From assembly GCA_963714995.1 (NCBI GenBank), contig CAVQQP010000017.1, positions 310,001-374,000 of the forward strand: DNA of 64,000 nt, in the 5' to 3' direction. Below are positions 19,388 to 28,403 of the stretch, piece by piece. The notes beneath the pieces were generated by a model. It did not search any database and had not been told where the DNA came from. It saw only the letters and a list, made by a program, of their open reading frames with translations. Position 1 is the first letter of the stretch; each line of letters opens with the position of its first letter. The position numbers and the translations under genes are program-made. Source of the stretch: Prado023 sp963714995 (GTDB taxonomy: Bacteria > Actinomycetota > Actinomycetes > S36-B12 > CAIYMF01).

Positions 19388-19938
19388 GGGGTGCCTGGCT
19401 CCGATCCTGCGGCTGTCTGCTCCAGCTCGGCGATGAAGCGGTCCACGGTCGCGCGTGCCCGCTCGTCATCGGTGAGGCTCTCCCCCACGATCTTGCTCGC
19501 CAGCTGCAGGGCGAGATCCCCGACGTCGCGCTGCAGCGACCCCACGGCTGAGTCCCGCTCCGCCTGGATCTGTGCGTCCGCACGGGCGGCCACAGCAGCG
19601 GCAGCAGCCACGGCCTCGGCCTTCGCGGCGTTCACGATCTCGCCACCCTCGCTGTGGGCCGCCGTCCGGATGGCTGCGGCCTCCTTGGTGGCGGCCTCCA
19701 GCTGTGCGGAGTACGCGTCCCGGCTGCGGGCGGCCTCGGCCTGCATGACCTTGGCCTGCTCGATCCCGCCCTCGATCTTCTCCGCACGCTCTGCGGTGAC
19801 CTTGGTGAAGGTCGGCAGGACGTACTTCCAGAACAAGCCCAGCAGGATCACGAACGAGACAGTGCCCCACAGGAGGTCGTAGGACGCCGGGAGCAGCGGG
19901 TTGGATGCTTCCTCTGCGGCGAGTAGTGAGAGGTTCAT
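19384..19938 (-). CDS. atpF: ATP synthase b subunit
   Basis: 184 residues: one membrane segment (LLWGTVSFVILLGLFWKYVL) followed by a long Ala/Glu/Lys/Arg coiled-coil stalk reaching about residue 170. It anchors F1 to the membrane sector. The 57 bp between atpE and atpF carry no other gene. Confidence 0.94.
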   Translation of the reverse strand: MNLSLLAAEEASNPLLPASYDLLWGTVSFVILLGLFWKYVLPTFTKVTAERAEKIEGGIEQAKVMQAEAARSRDAYSAQLEAATKEAAAIRTAAHSEGGEIVNAAKAEAVAAAAAVAARADAQIQAERDSAVGSLQRDVGDLALQLASKIVGESLTDDERARATVDRFIAELEQTAAGSEPGTP

Positions 19939-19995
19939 GGCCCTTCCAGTTCAGCCTTGGGGATCAGCACAGTGGGTGTGGGAGATCCGGTGCGA

Positions 19996-20220
19996 TCAGG
20001 TGAAGAGGAAGCCTGCGACCAGGCCGATGAGGGCCAGCGCCTCGGTGAAGGCGATGCCCAGGAACATGTTGGTGCGCAGCACGCCGGTGGCCTCGGGCTG
20101 GCGGGCGATGCCCTCGAGGGCCTTGCCGACCAGGATGCCGATACCGATGCCTGGGCCGATGGCCGCGAGGCCATAGCCGATGGCGTTGACGTTGCCGTTG
20201 ATCTCGGCGAGCAGCTCCAC
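19996..20220 (-). CDS. atpE: ATP synthase c subunit
   Basis: 74 residues, two-helix hairpin: AIGYGLAAIGPGIGIGILVGKALEG, polar loop ARQPEA, then FLGIAFTEALALIGLVAGFL with the ion-carrying Glu60. The residues around Glu60 lack the Na+-site Ser/Thr pattern, so protons are expected. GTG start with GGAAGGA upstream. Confidence 0.95.
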   Translation of the reverse strand: MELLAEINGNVNAIGYGLAAIGPGIGIGILVGKALEGIARQPEATGVLRTNMFLGIAFTEALALIGLVAGFLFT

Positions 20221-20290
20221 TGTTGTGGTTCCTTCCGTGTGGCCCGTGGCGGTCGCCCGGGAGTCTGGGGTGGGTGGTGGTTCCTGCGGT

Positions 20291-21112
20291 CTAGTGCTCG
20301 TGGCTCGTTGCGCCGTCGATGTAGACGGCGGTCAGCAGGGTGAAGATGTAGGCCTGCAGCAGGGCCACGATCACCTCGAAGAGCACGAAGATGAATCCCA
20401 TCGCGTAGCTGACGACCGCGACGGACTTCATCAGGCCCGAGACCTCGAAGAGGAAGTAGCTGGTGGCCCCGAAGAACAGGACCAGCAGGAGGTGCCCACT
20501 CATCATGTTGGCCAGGAGACGGATGGTGAGCGTCACCGGGCGCAGGATGAACGTGGAGATGAACTCGATGGGCGTCACCAGCACGTAGATCGGCTTGGGC
20601 ACGCCCGGGGGGAACAGGTTCATCTTGAGGTACGCGCCGACCCCGTGCTCCTTGATCCCCGCCCAGTTGAACACGGCATAGGAGACCAGCGCCAGGACCA
20701 GCGGCACGCCGATCACCGAGGTGCCCGCGATCATGAACGGCGGGACGATGCCCGTGATGTTGAACGCCAGGATCATCCAGAACAGGGTGACCAGCAGGGG
20801 GGCGAACCGACGGCCCTTGGCACCCATGACCTCGTCGATCACGTTGACGTAGACGGCGTCGACCGCCATCTCGCCGAGGTTCTGCAGCTTGCCCGGGACG
20901 ATCGTCGTGCGCTTGAAGGCCAGCACGAAGAACAGCGACAGGACCCCGGCCATGAAGAAGCCGGTCAGGTCGATGCGGGTTGGCCCCCACCACGTGCCCT
21001 CACCGAACAGCTGCGGCGGGAAGAACTCCTCGATCGTGGGTGCGTGGAAGCCCTCACCCTCATCCCCGGACGTCGGAACGAGCAACCGGACAGCGGCTGG
21101 AACGTTCAGCAC
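20291..21112 (-). CDS. atpB: ATP synthase a subunit
   Basis: 273 residues, polytopic. The essential stator Arg lies in RPVTLTIRLLANMMSGHLLL; the last helix pair ends LLQAYIFTLLTAVYIDGA. It forms the proton half-channels facing the c-ring. The reading starts with GTG 21112, GGAAGGG upstream. Confidence 0.95.
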   Translation of the reverse strand: MLNVPAAVRLLVPTSGDEGEGFHAPTIEEFFPPQLFGEGTWWGPTRIDLTGFFMAGVLSLFFVLAFKRTTIVPGKLQNLGEMAVDAVYVNVIDEVMGAKGRRFAPLLVTLFWMILAFNITGIVPPFMIAGTSVIGVPLVLALVSYAVFNWAGIKEHGVGAYLKMNLFPPGVPKPIYVLVTPIEFISTFILRPVTLTIRLLANMMSGHLLLVLFFGATSYFLFEVSGLMKSVAVVSYAMGFIFVLFEVIVALLQAYIFTLLTAVYIDGATSHEH

Positions 21113-21159
21113 AGTGGGCCCTTCCGGGATCGAGGTGGTCTCGTTGGGTCTGGACGGAG

Positions 21160-21459
21160 CTACTCATCGCGTCCGAAGCGAAGATACACGATGGCGAAGC
21201 CGGTCAGGGCACCGACCACCACCCCCACGGCCGTCAGGAGCCGGCCCGTCCCGAGCCAGTGGTCCAGCAGGAGTCCCACGCCCCCCCAGACGACCACACC
21301 GCCCACGAGGGACCCGATGGCCGAGTGGGCGACGTGCTCACCTGTCGGCTCCAGGGCGGGGTGCATCGGGGCCTTCCCCGGCGCGGACGGCTCGGGCGTC
21401 GTGCCCCCGTCGGGGCCCGGGGACCCGGGCTGCTCGGGAGCGCCGTCAGGGTCGCTCAT
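21160..21459 (-). CDS. AtpZ/AtpI-family small membrane protein
   Basis: 99 residues. An acidic, Pro/Gly-rich tail of about 45 aa precedes two membrane helices (IGSLVGGVVVWGGVGLLLDHWL and LLTAVGVVVGALTGFAIVYL). WGGVGLLLDHWLGTG is the AtpZ/AtpI signature; these proteins sit ahead of atp operons and have been linked to ion transport or F0 assembly. Its ATG overlaps the stop of the next upstream gene (ATGA). Confidence 0.75.
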   Translation of the reverse strand: MSDPDGAPEQPGSPGPDGGTTPEPSAPGKAPMHPALEPTGEHVAHSAIGSLVGGVVVWGGVGLLLDHWLGTGRLLTAVGVVVGALTGFAIVYLRFGRDE

Positions 21460-21908
21460 CGGGGTGGGGACTCGGTGTAGGGGACCTGGGTCCGGGTGAC
21501 CACGAGTGCCTCGAGGACGAGCGTCCCGATGGTGCCCACGAGCAGCGCGAGGAACAGCACCGGCCGGGAGTAGAAGTCGGCGTCGCGCAGCAGGACGAGC
21601 ACGACGATCAGCAGGATCATCTTGATCAGCCAGGACCCGAGGACGGAGGCACCCAGGGCGGTGGCATCCATGCTGGCCGTGCCCAGGGCGACACCCACCG
21701 TGATGGCGAAGAACCCGACAGCGATCCCCATCCCGATGGCTGCCCCCCAGGCGCCGGCGGCTCCTGCAACCAGGTAGCCGAGGACCACGGCGACCGGAAG
21801 CGCGACCAGCGAGGCGATCAGCCCCACGCGCAGCACGCGCCGCATCGGGGTCACCAGCGCGGTGGGGCCGCGCCGGGACGCTGGTGTGGGGTTCGGGGTG
21901 TCGGTCAT
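21456..21908 (-). CDS. ATP synthase I-type membrane protein
   Basis: 150 residues with four predicted membrane helices after a basic Pro-rich N-terminus (TPMRRVLRVGLIASLVALPVAVVLG). Position (second before atpB) and topology match actinobacterial AtpI/ATP-synthase-I-chain proteins. No enzymatic motif. It is translationally coupled on both sides (4-bp overlaps with the WecA-like gene and the AtpZ-like gene). Confidence 0.65.
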   Translation of the reverse strand: MTDTPNPTPASRRGPTALVTPMRRVLRVGLIASLVALPVAVVLGYLVAGAAGAWGAAIGMGIAVGFFAITVGVALGTASMDATALGASVLGSWLIKMILLIVVLVLLRDADFYSRPVLFLALLVGTIGTLVLEALVVTRTQVPYTESPPR

Positions 21909-23020
21909 GCGACCTCCGATCGGGGGCGTGCGCCGCGCCTGCGCATGCCGGGCCATGCGACACCGAGCCCGAGGAGCAGCACGCCGACGGCGCTCGCGGC
22001 CAGGGCCTGGGTCAGCGGGACGAAGGCCAGCAGGACCACCGTGAACGCGATCAGGGCCGCCCAGCCGGTCAGCAGCAGCACTGCGCGGCGCTGGGAGTGC
22101 CCCATCTCGAGGAGTCGGTGGTGCAGGTGCTGCTTGTCGGGGGCGAACGGGGAGCGGCCCGCGCGGGTGCGCCGGATGACGGCCAGGCCGAGATCCAGCA
22201 GCGGCACGGCCAGCACGGCGAGCGGCACCAGGATCGGCAGCAGCGCGGGCAGCAGGGTCGTGCCCTCCAGGGCGTTGGGGTCCACCTTGCCGGTCAGCGT
22301 GATGACGCTGGCGGCCATCAGGTACCCGATCAGCATCGAGCCGGTGTCGCCCATGAAGAGCCGCGCCGGGAACACGTTGTGCGGCAGGAACCCGATGCAG
22401 ACGCCGACCAGCAGGGCCGACACCAGGGCCGAGAGGGTGGCGCGCTCCACGCCGAACTGGACGCTGAGCAGGTAGGCGTAGATGAAGAAGGCCGCCGCCG
22501 ACACCGCGGTGATCCCGGCAGCCAGGCCGTCGAGGCCGTCGATGAAGTTGATGGCGTTGACGCTCACGAGCACGATCAGCACGGTCAGCAGGACCGAGGT
22601 GGTCGGGTCGAGGACCAGCACGCCGTCGATCGGCAGCCACAGCAGGGTGATCCCCTGCAGGGCCATGACGGCGGCCGCGAGCACCTGGCCGGCCATCTTG
22701 GTGGGGGCATCGAGCTCCCAGCGGTCATCGGCCAGGCCCAGGGCCACGATGATGACCGCCCCCGACAGCAGGGCCACACCCTCGGTCGAGGACCCCTCGA
22801 AGACCGAGCGCATCATGGGCAGCTTGCTGGCCAGCAGCATCCCGGCGCACAGGCCCAGGAACATCCCCAGGCCACCCCAGCGCGGGATCGCGTGGTCGTG
22901 CACGTCACGGTCACGGACCCCGGCGACGGCGCCGGCGCGCAGGGCGAGCGAGCGCACCACCGGCATGACCAGGAAGGTCAGGGCGGCGGCGACGAGCAGG
23001 CTGAGCCCGTACTCGCGCAC
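21905..23020 (-). CDS. WecA/TagO-type polyprenyl-phosphate GlcNAc-1-phosphate transferase
   Basis: 371 residues, about 11 membrane helices. Family motifs: HDHAIPRWGGLGM, the first acidic pair GLADDRWEL, NAINFIDGLDGLAAG, ARLFMGDTGSMLIGY and the cytoplasmic HLHHRLLEMGHSQRR His loop. It transfers GlcNAc-1-phosphate from UDP-GlcNAc to the lipid carrier, starting a secondary cell-wall polymer (arabinogalactan linker or teichoic-acid-like). GTG start, overlapping the glyA stop by one base. Confidence 0.88.
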   Translation of the reverse strand: MREYGLSLLVAAALTFLVMPVVRSLALRAGAVAGVRDRDVHDHAIPRWGGLGMFLGLCAGMLLASKLPMMRSVFEGSSTEGVALLSGAVIIVALGLADDRWELDAPTKMAGQVLAAAVMALQGITLLWLPIDGVLVLDPTTSVLLTVLIVLVSVNAINFIDGLDGLAAGITAVSAAAFFIYAYLLSVQFGVERATLSALVSALLVGVCIGFLPHNVFPARLFMGDTGSMLIGYLMAASVITLTGKVDPNALEGTTLLPALLPILVPLAVLAVPLLDLGLAVIRRTRAGRSPFAPDKQHLHHRLLEMGHSQRRAVLLLTGWAALIAFTVVLLAFVPLTQALAASAVGVLLLGLGVAWPGMRRRGARPRSEVA

Positions 23021-24291
23021 TAGCCGCGTGGGTACGCCGGGAAGGCGGTGACCAGCTCGGTGACAGCGGCTCGGACCTCGGGGGCGGCGGAGCCGTCCTC
23101 ATCGCGGACGGCCATCCCGATCAGCTCGGCGATCGTGGCCATCTGCGCCACGCCCATCCCCTGGGTCGTCACCGAGGGCGTGCCGACGCGGATGCCCGAC
23201 GCGACGCTGGCCGGGCGCGGGTCGTTGGGGATGGTGTTCTTGTTCAGCACGATGCCCGCCGCGTCGCAGCGGGCCTCGGCCTGCGTGCCGGTCACGTCGA
23301 TGCCCTGCAGGTCCAGCAGGGCCAGGTGCGTGTCGGTCCCCCCCGTGACCGGGCGCATGCCCTGGGCGGCCAGGCCCGCGGTGAGGGCCTGGGAGTTGGC
23401 GATCACGTCGCGGGCGTACTGGGCGTACTCGGGGCTGGCGGCCTCCTTGAGGGCGACGGCCTTGGCGGCGACGGCGTGCATGAGCGGGCCGCCCTGCATC
23501 ATCGGGAACACCGCCTTGTCGATGGCCGCGGCGTGCTCGGCCTTCGCGAGGATCATGCCGCCGCGCGGCCCGCGCAGGACCTTGTGGGTGGTGAAGGTCA
23601 CGACGTCGGCATGCGGGACCGGGCTGGGGATGGCCCCACCGGCCACCAGCCCGATGAAGTGCGCGGCGTCGACCATGAGGATCGCGCCGACCTCGTCGGC
23701 GATCTCCCGGAAGGCGGCGAAGTCGATCAGCCGCGGGATCGCCGAGCCGCCGCAGATGATCATCCTCGGGGAGTGCTCGCGGGCCAGGTCGCGGACCTGG
23801 TCGTAGTCGATGTCCTCGGTCTGCGGGTTCACGCCGTAGTGCACCGCGTTGAACCACTTGCCGGAGAACGAGACCTTGGTGCCGTGGGTGAGGTGCCCGC
23901 CGTGGGGCAGGCTCATGGCCAGGACGGTCTCGCCGGGCTTCATGAACGCGCCGTACGCGGCGATGTTCGCGCTGGCGCCGGAGTGCGGCTGGAGGTTGGC
24001 GTGGTCGGCTCCGAACAGCGCCTTCGCCCGCTCGATGCCGATCGTCTCGGCATCGTCGACCACCGCGCAGCCACCGTAGTAGCGCCGCCCCGGGTAGCCC
24101 TCGGCGTACTTGTTGCTCAGGGTGGAGCCCAGTGCGGCGAGCACGGCCGGCGAGGTGAAGTTCTCGCTGGCGATCAGCTGCAGGCCCGCGCGCAGGCGGT
24201 CCAGCTCGCCGAGGATCACCCCCGCGATCTCAGGATCCTCAGCCGTCAGGGCATCGAAGTCGGGACCCCAGAAGGGGGTGTCAAGGCTCAT
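23020..24291 (-). CDS. glyA: Serine hydroxymethyltransferase
   Basis: 423 residues. PLP enzyme interconverting serine and glycine with tetrahydrofolate. Seen: LQLIASENFTSPAVL, YAEGYPGRRYYGG, LQPHSGASAN, MVDAAHFIGLVAGG and the PLP-lysine motif VTFTTHKVLRGPRGG. GGAG lies 7 bases before ATG 24291. Confidence 0.95.
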   Translation of the reverse strand: MSLDTPFWGPDFDALTAEDPEIAGVILGELDRLRAGLQLIASENFTSPAVLAALGSTLSNKYAEGYPGRRYYGGCAVVDDAETIGIERAKALFGADHANLQPHSGASANIAAYGAFMKPGETVLAMSLPHGGHLTHGTKVSFSGKWFNAVHYGVNPQTEDIDYDQVRDLAREHSPRMIICGGSAIPRLIDFAAFREIADEVGAILMVDAAHFIGLVAGGAIPSPVPHADVVTFTTHKVLRGPRGGMILAKAEHAAAIDKAVFPMMQGGPLMHAVAAKAVALKEAASPEYAQYARDVIANSQALTAGLAAQGMRPVTGGTDTHLALLDLQGIDVTGTQAEARCDAAGIVLNKNTIPNDPRPASVASGIRVGTPSVTTQGMGVAQMATIAELIGMAVRDEDGSAAPEVRAAVTELVTAFPAYPRG

Positions 24292-24338
24292 GGGCGGGCT
24301 CCAGGGCGCGATCGGGGGTTCGCCGGACGCGCCCGAGT

Positions 24339-25007
24339 CTACGTGCCCGGCTGCTCCGGGCCCGCGCCCGGCACGACGAGTCCCGGGCAGCGGGATCGCA
24401 GGTCGTCGGCGTCCAGCGGACCGGGACGCATGAGGACCGGGACGGCTCCCGTGAGGTCCACCACGGCCGAGGCGGTCCCGACCGGCAGCGGCCCGGCATC
24501 GAGCAGCACCGCCAGGTGCCCTGCCAGCCCGTCAGGGAAGGATCCGCCTGCGGTGGCCGGCTCGCCGGGGGTGGGTGGCGGTGCCGCCGCGACCACGCCG
24601 AGGGGCCCGGTGCGCTCGAGCAGCTCGAGGGCGACGGGGTGCAGGGGCATCCGCACGGCGATCCGGCCTGCGGCGTCGGTGAGGGTCCACGCCAGGGTCG
24701 GCTGCGCGGGCAGGATGAGGGTGAGGGGGCCCGGCCAGAAGTCGAGCATCAGCCGGCGCGCGACGGAGTCCACCTCGGCGATGCCCGAGACCGTGGCGAT
24801 CCTGGGCACCATCACGGGGATGGACAGGTCGGGGCGACCCTTCGCGTCGCGCAGCGCCTGGGTGCCACGTGCGGTGAAGGCGTCGGCGGCGATGCCGTAG
24901 GCGGTGTCCAGCGGGAGTCCGACGAGCTGCCCTCGGCGCAGGGCGGCAGCCGCGGCGGCCAGCCCGCGCTCGCGGTCCTCCGTCGCGTTGGTGTCGATCC
25001 GGATCAC
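24339..25007 (-). CDS. Threonylcarbamoyl-AMP synthase (Sua5/YwlC/TsaC family)
   Basis: 222 residues, single YrdC-like domain. It makes threonylcarbamoyl-AMP for the t6A37 modification of ANN-decoding tRNAs. Seen: GLPLDTAYGIAAD, the KGRPDLSIPVMV block, FWPGPLTLIL and GTASAVVDLTG. The N-terminal PLDTAYG differs from the usual PTETVYG, but the fold pattern is complete. It overlaps prmC by 4 bp, the usual partner order. Confidence 0.88.
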   Translation of the reverse strand: MIRIDTNATEDRERGLAAAAAALRRGQLVGLPLDTAYGIAADAFTARGTQALRDAKGRPDLSIPVMVPRIATVSGIAEVDSVARRLMLDFWPGPLTLILPAQPTLAWTLTDAAGRIAVRMPLHPVALELLERTGPLGVVAAAPPPTPGEPATAGGSFPDGLAGHLAVLLDAGPLPVGTASAVVDLTGAVPVLMRPGPLDADDLRSRCPGLVVPGAGPEQPGT

Positions 25008-25958
25008 GGCGCCATCCTGCCCGTCGCGCGGATCGCCGACGTGTGCCGGGGGCGACCGGCGAGGTCCGGATGGTCGATGACCTCGCGCCAGGCTGGAGCG
25101 GGTTCGGACGAGGCGGCGTCGCGTGGGGCGCGCAGGACCGCGGGCACCCCGGACTCCCCCGCATCCTCGCCCTGGACGTCGGCGTGCTCGACCAGGAGCA
25201 GCCCCCCGGGACGCAGCAGGAGCGCAGCCTGCTCCACCAACGGCCGGACGACCTCGAGCCCGTCGGGACCGCCGTAGAGCGCCAGGCCGGGATCATGGTC
25301 ACGCACCTCCGGCTCCCGCGGGATCGCGTCCTCGGGAACGTACGGGGGGTTGGTGACGACCACATCGACGCGTCCGTGCAGATGCCCCAGGGCCTCCCCG
25401 GCTTCGGCCACCCGGGTCGCGTCGGCGGCCAGGAGCTCGATCGTGCTGCCCACGGCGGCGACCTCGGCGGCGTGGTCCGCGATGTTGCGCCGCGCCCATC
25501 CCACGGCCGCGGGTGACAGCTCGACGGCGATCACCCGGCTGCCGGGCAGCTCGGTCGCGATCGACAGCGCCAGCGCGGCCGATCCCGAGCAGAGGTCGAC
25601 GACCAGCAGGCCCGGGCCCTGACCGGAGCCGGCACCGAACTCCAGCACGTGGTCGACGATCAGCTCGGTCTCGGGCCGCGGGATGAACACGCCCGGGCCG
25701 ACGTGCAGCTCGAGGTGGCGGAACGGCGCGAGGCCGGTCAGGTGCTGCAGCGGGATCCGCTGGACCCGCTGGCCCACGAGCGCGGCGTAGGCCTCGCGAC
25801 TGCTCGTCGGTGACCGTTCCCCCCGCCATCCGCAGCAGGGCGCGTGGCCGTCCGGTGACGTGGGCCAGCAGCAGCTCGGCGTCCACCTCCGGGGTGGGCA
25901 CACCCGCTGCGGCCAACTGCGCGGCAGCCGCCGTCAGCAGGTCCCGGGTCGCCTCCAC
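25004..25958 (-). pseudogene. prmC: Release factor glutamine methyltransferase PrmC, one frameshift in this sequence
   Basis: PrmC methylates the GGQ glutamine of release factors; prfA lies about 1 kb away. The N-terminal helical domain (TPEVDAELLLAHVTGRPRA) is in one frame and everything from REAYAALVGQRVQRIPLQHLTG onward, including the SAM motif VVDLCSGSAALALSIA and the catalytic VVTNPPYVPED, in the next. A single extra base at 25799 explains the break; without it the protein is continuous (about 317 aa). GTG 25958 lies 6 nt after TAGGGT, so the message is leaderless. Confidence 0.88.
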
Positions 25959-25964
25959 CGACGC

Positions 25965-26024
25965 ACCCTACGCCAGCTGACCCACCCGGAGGGGACCGCT
26001 GGCGGCACCTGGGACCGACAGGAT
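25965..26024. promoter_or_regulatory. Divergent leaderless -10 elements, prmC and thioesterase
   Basis: Minus-strand TAGGGT (25970-25965) is 6 nt from GTG 25958. Plus-strand CAGGAT (26019-26024) is 7 nt from ATG 26032. The 12-bp string containing CAGGAT is repeated at 26040-26051. Confidence 0.45.
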
Positions 26025-26031
26025 CCGGACG

Positions 26032-26976
26032 ATGACTGGCAGGATCCGGACACCTGTGTCCGATCTGCGCCAGTGCGCGGCCGGCTCGAGTGACGACGGC
26101 CTCGGGTCACTGAACCTGGCCGCCGACCCGAGCGGCAGACTGGTGCGCGTGCACGACGCCTTCTACCAGCTGCTCGAGGAATCGGACGCCGGGCTCGACG
26201 CAACGACCGCCCGGGTGCGCTCCACCGTGCACACGACCGGGCCCTGGGCGGCCGGACTGCAGCATGCAGGCCCGCCCTCGGCGCTGCTCACCCGCGCGGT
26301 GCGTCGACTGGGCGGCCTGCCCCCGGACGCCCTGCCCGCGCGGCTGGGCTTCGACATCCTCGCCCCGGTCCCCGTCGCCGACCTCGTGCTCACCGCCCGG
26401 ACCCTGCGCCCCGGTCGCAGGGTGGCGCTGGCGGAGGCGTCGCTGGCCGCCGCCGACGCCCCCGAGCGACCGGTCATGACCCTGCGGGCGTGGCTGCTGC
26501 GCCAGGCGCAGCCGCCGATCGGCGGCCTACCCGAGACGCCCACCACTCCGGCACCGTCGTGGCCCCACGACCTGGCCCCCATGGCACGACCCGAGGGGTG
26601 GCACCCGGGCTACCTCGATGCGGTCCGGTGGCTCTGGGTGCAGGGGTCCTTCGAGGCTCCGGGTCCGGCCGCTGTCTGGACGACGCTGGCTGTCGACCTG
26701 GTCGAGGGTGAGGACCCGGACCCGGTCGAGCGGCTCGTCGCCGTCGCGGACTCCGCGAGCGGGATCTCGGCGGTCGCCAGCCCCGCGCGGATGCTCTTCG
26801 TCAACACCGACCTCACGCTGCACCTGACCCGCGCGCCGATCGGGAAGGACATCTGGATGCACGCCCAGACCACCCTGGATGCGGTCGGGATCGGCCGCAC
26901 GACCGGGGAGCTGGGCGACCACCGCGGTTCGGTCGGGCACAGCGCCCAGTGCCTGTTCGTCGAGCCACGCACCTGA
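26032..26976 (+). CDS. Acyl-CoA thioesterase-like double-hotdog protein
   Basis: 314 residues. Two hotdog halves: the N-terminal LQHAGPPSALLTRAVRRLG and the C-terminal LFVNTDLTLHLTRAPIGKDIWMHAQTTLDAVGIGRTTGE-type block match TesB-like/4HBT_3 thioesterases of actinobacteria. The substrate chain length is unknown. ATG 26032 is supported by CAGGAT 7 nt upstream; homology proper begins near VRVHDAFYQLL at about 26143. It converges on prfA with 3 bp between the stops. Confidence 0.7.
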   Translation: MTGRIRTPVSDLRQCAAGSSDDGLGSLNLAADPSGRLVRVHDAFYQLLEESDAGLDATTARVRSTVHTTGPWAAGLQHAGPPSALLTRAVRRLGGLPPDALPARLGFDILAPVPVADLVLTARTLRPGRRVALAEASLAAADAPERPVMTLRAWLLRQAQPPIGGLPETPTTPAPSWPHDLAPMARPEGWHPGYLDAVRWLWVQGSFEAPGPAAVWTTLAVDLVEGEDPDPVERLVAVADSASGISAVASPARMLFVNTDLTLHLTRAPIGKDIWMHAQTTLDAVGIGRTTGELGDHRGSVGHSAQCLFVEPRT

Positions 26977-26979
26977 GGA

Positions 26980-28047
26980 TCAGGATGCGGCGATGCGCAC
27001 GGCCATGTCGGCGTCGGTGAGGGCATCGATCACGTCGTCGAGCTCGCCGTCGAGGACCGCGTCGAGGTTGTGGGACTTGTAGTTGACCCGGTGGTCGGCG
27101 ATGCGGTTCTCCGGGTAGTTGTAGGTGCGCACCCGCTCGGATCGGTCCACGGTGCGCACCTGGGACCTGCGCACGTCCGAGGCCTCGGCGTCCGCAGCCT
27201 CCTGGGCGGCGGCGAGCATCCGCGCCCGCAGCACCCGCATCGCCGACTCCTTGTTCTGCAGCTGGCTCTTCTCGTTCTGGCAGCTGACGACGATGCCGGT
27301 GGGGATGTGCGTGATCCGTACCGCCGAGTCGGTGGTGTTGACGCTCTGCCCGCCGGGGCCGCTGGAGCGGTAGATGTCGATGCGCAGGTCGTTGGGGTCG
27401 ATCTGGACGTCGACCTCCTCGGCCTCGGGAAGGACGAGGACGCCGGCAGCCGAGGTGTGGATCCGGCCCTGGGACTCGGTCACCGGGACGCGCTGCACGC
27501 GATGCACGCCGCCCTCGAACTTCAACCGGGCGTACGGGGCATCGCCGGGGTCGACGGTGCCCCGAGCCTTGACCGCGACCTGGACGTCCTTGTACCCACC
27601 GAGGTCGGACTCCTCGGAGTCGAGGATCTCGGTGCGCCAGCCGCGACGTTCGGCGTAGCGCAGGTACATCCGCAGCAGGTCGGCGGCGAACAGTGCCGAC
27701 TCCGCGCCACCCTCGCCGGCCTTGACCTCGAGGATGACGTCCTTGTCGTCCATCGGGTCGCGCGGGACCAGCAGCAGGGTCAACCGCTCGGCGACACGCT
27801 CCCGCTCGGCGGCCGACGCGTCGGCCTCGGCGGCGAAGTCCGGGTCCTCGGACGCCAGCTCGCGGGCCGCGGCCTCGTCCTCGCCGAGCTGGAGCCACTG
27901 GCGATAGGCGGCGACGACCGGGCGCAGCTGGGCATGCCGCTTGCCGACCCGGCGGGCCGCCGCGGGATCCGCGTGCAGCGCCGGATCGGACATCTGCTGC
28001 TCAAGGTCGGCGTACTCGCGCTCAAGGGCGAGGCAGTTCTCGAACAT
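26980..28047 (-). CDS. prfA: Peptide chain release factor 1
   Basis: 355 residues. It reads UAA/UAG stop codons; codon-recognition tripeptide PVT in VHRVQRVPVTESQGR and catalytic SSGPGGQSVNTTDSAVR are present, the GGQ being the PrmC substrate. ATG 28047 has GGAG 7 bases upstream and follows rpmE by 25 bp. Confidence 0.96.
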   Translation of the reverse strand: MFENCLALEREYADLEQQMSDPALHADPAAARRVGKRHAQLRPVVAAYRQWLQLGEDEAAARELASEDPDFAAEADASAAERERVAERLTLLLVPRDPMDDKDVILEVKAGEGGAESALFAADLLRMYLRYAERRGWRTEILDSEESDLGGYKDVQVAVKARGTVDPGDAPYARLKFEGGVHRVQRVPVTESQGRIHTSAAGVLVLPEAEEVDVQIDPNDLRIDIYRSSGPGGQSVNTTDSAVRITHIPTGIVVSCQNEKSQLQNKESAMRVLRARMLAAAQEAADAEASDVRRSQVRTVDRSERVRTYNYPENRIADHRVNYKSHNLDAVLDGELDDVIDALTDADMAVRIAAS

Positions 28048-28072
28048 CCGTAGCTCCGCTCGTCCGCGGGAG

Positions 28073-28291
28073 CTACTTGGAGTCTGCCTTCTTGCCGAAG
28101 CGGGCCTCGAACTTGGCCACGCGGCCGCCGGTGTCGAGGATCTTCTGCTTGCCCGTGTAGAACGGGTGGCAGGCCGAGCACACGTCGGCGTGGATCACGC
28201 CGTTCTTGGCGGTGCTGCGGGTGGTGAAGGTGTTCCCGCAGGTGCAGGTCACCGTCGTCTCGACGTAGTTGGGGTGGATACCCGACTTCAT
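28073..28291 (-). CDS. rpmE: 50S ribosomal protein L31 (zinc form)
   Basis: 72 residues, MKSGIHPNYVET start. CTCG and CSACH give the four-cysteine zinc ribbon of the C+ form; FYTGKQKILDTGGRVAKF is the conserved C-terminal block. GGAG is placed 6 bases before the ATG. It leads the rpmE-prfA unit. Confidence 0.96.
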   Translation of the reverse strand: MKSGIHPNYVETTVTCTCGNTFTTRSTAKNGVIHADVCSACHPFYTGKQKILDTGGRVAKFEARFGKKADSK

Positions 28292-28403
28292 GGCTGGCTC
28301 CTTCAGTGCTCCGGGTCGTGCGGGCTGGTGTGCTCAGCACGTGAACCGGACGCGGTCGGAGCAGTATCCCACGCGCGGAGCAGGACGCCCAAACGGGCGG
28401 CGG

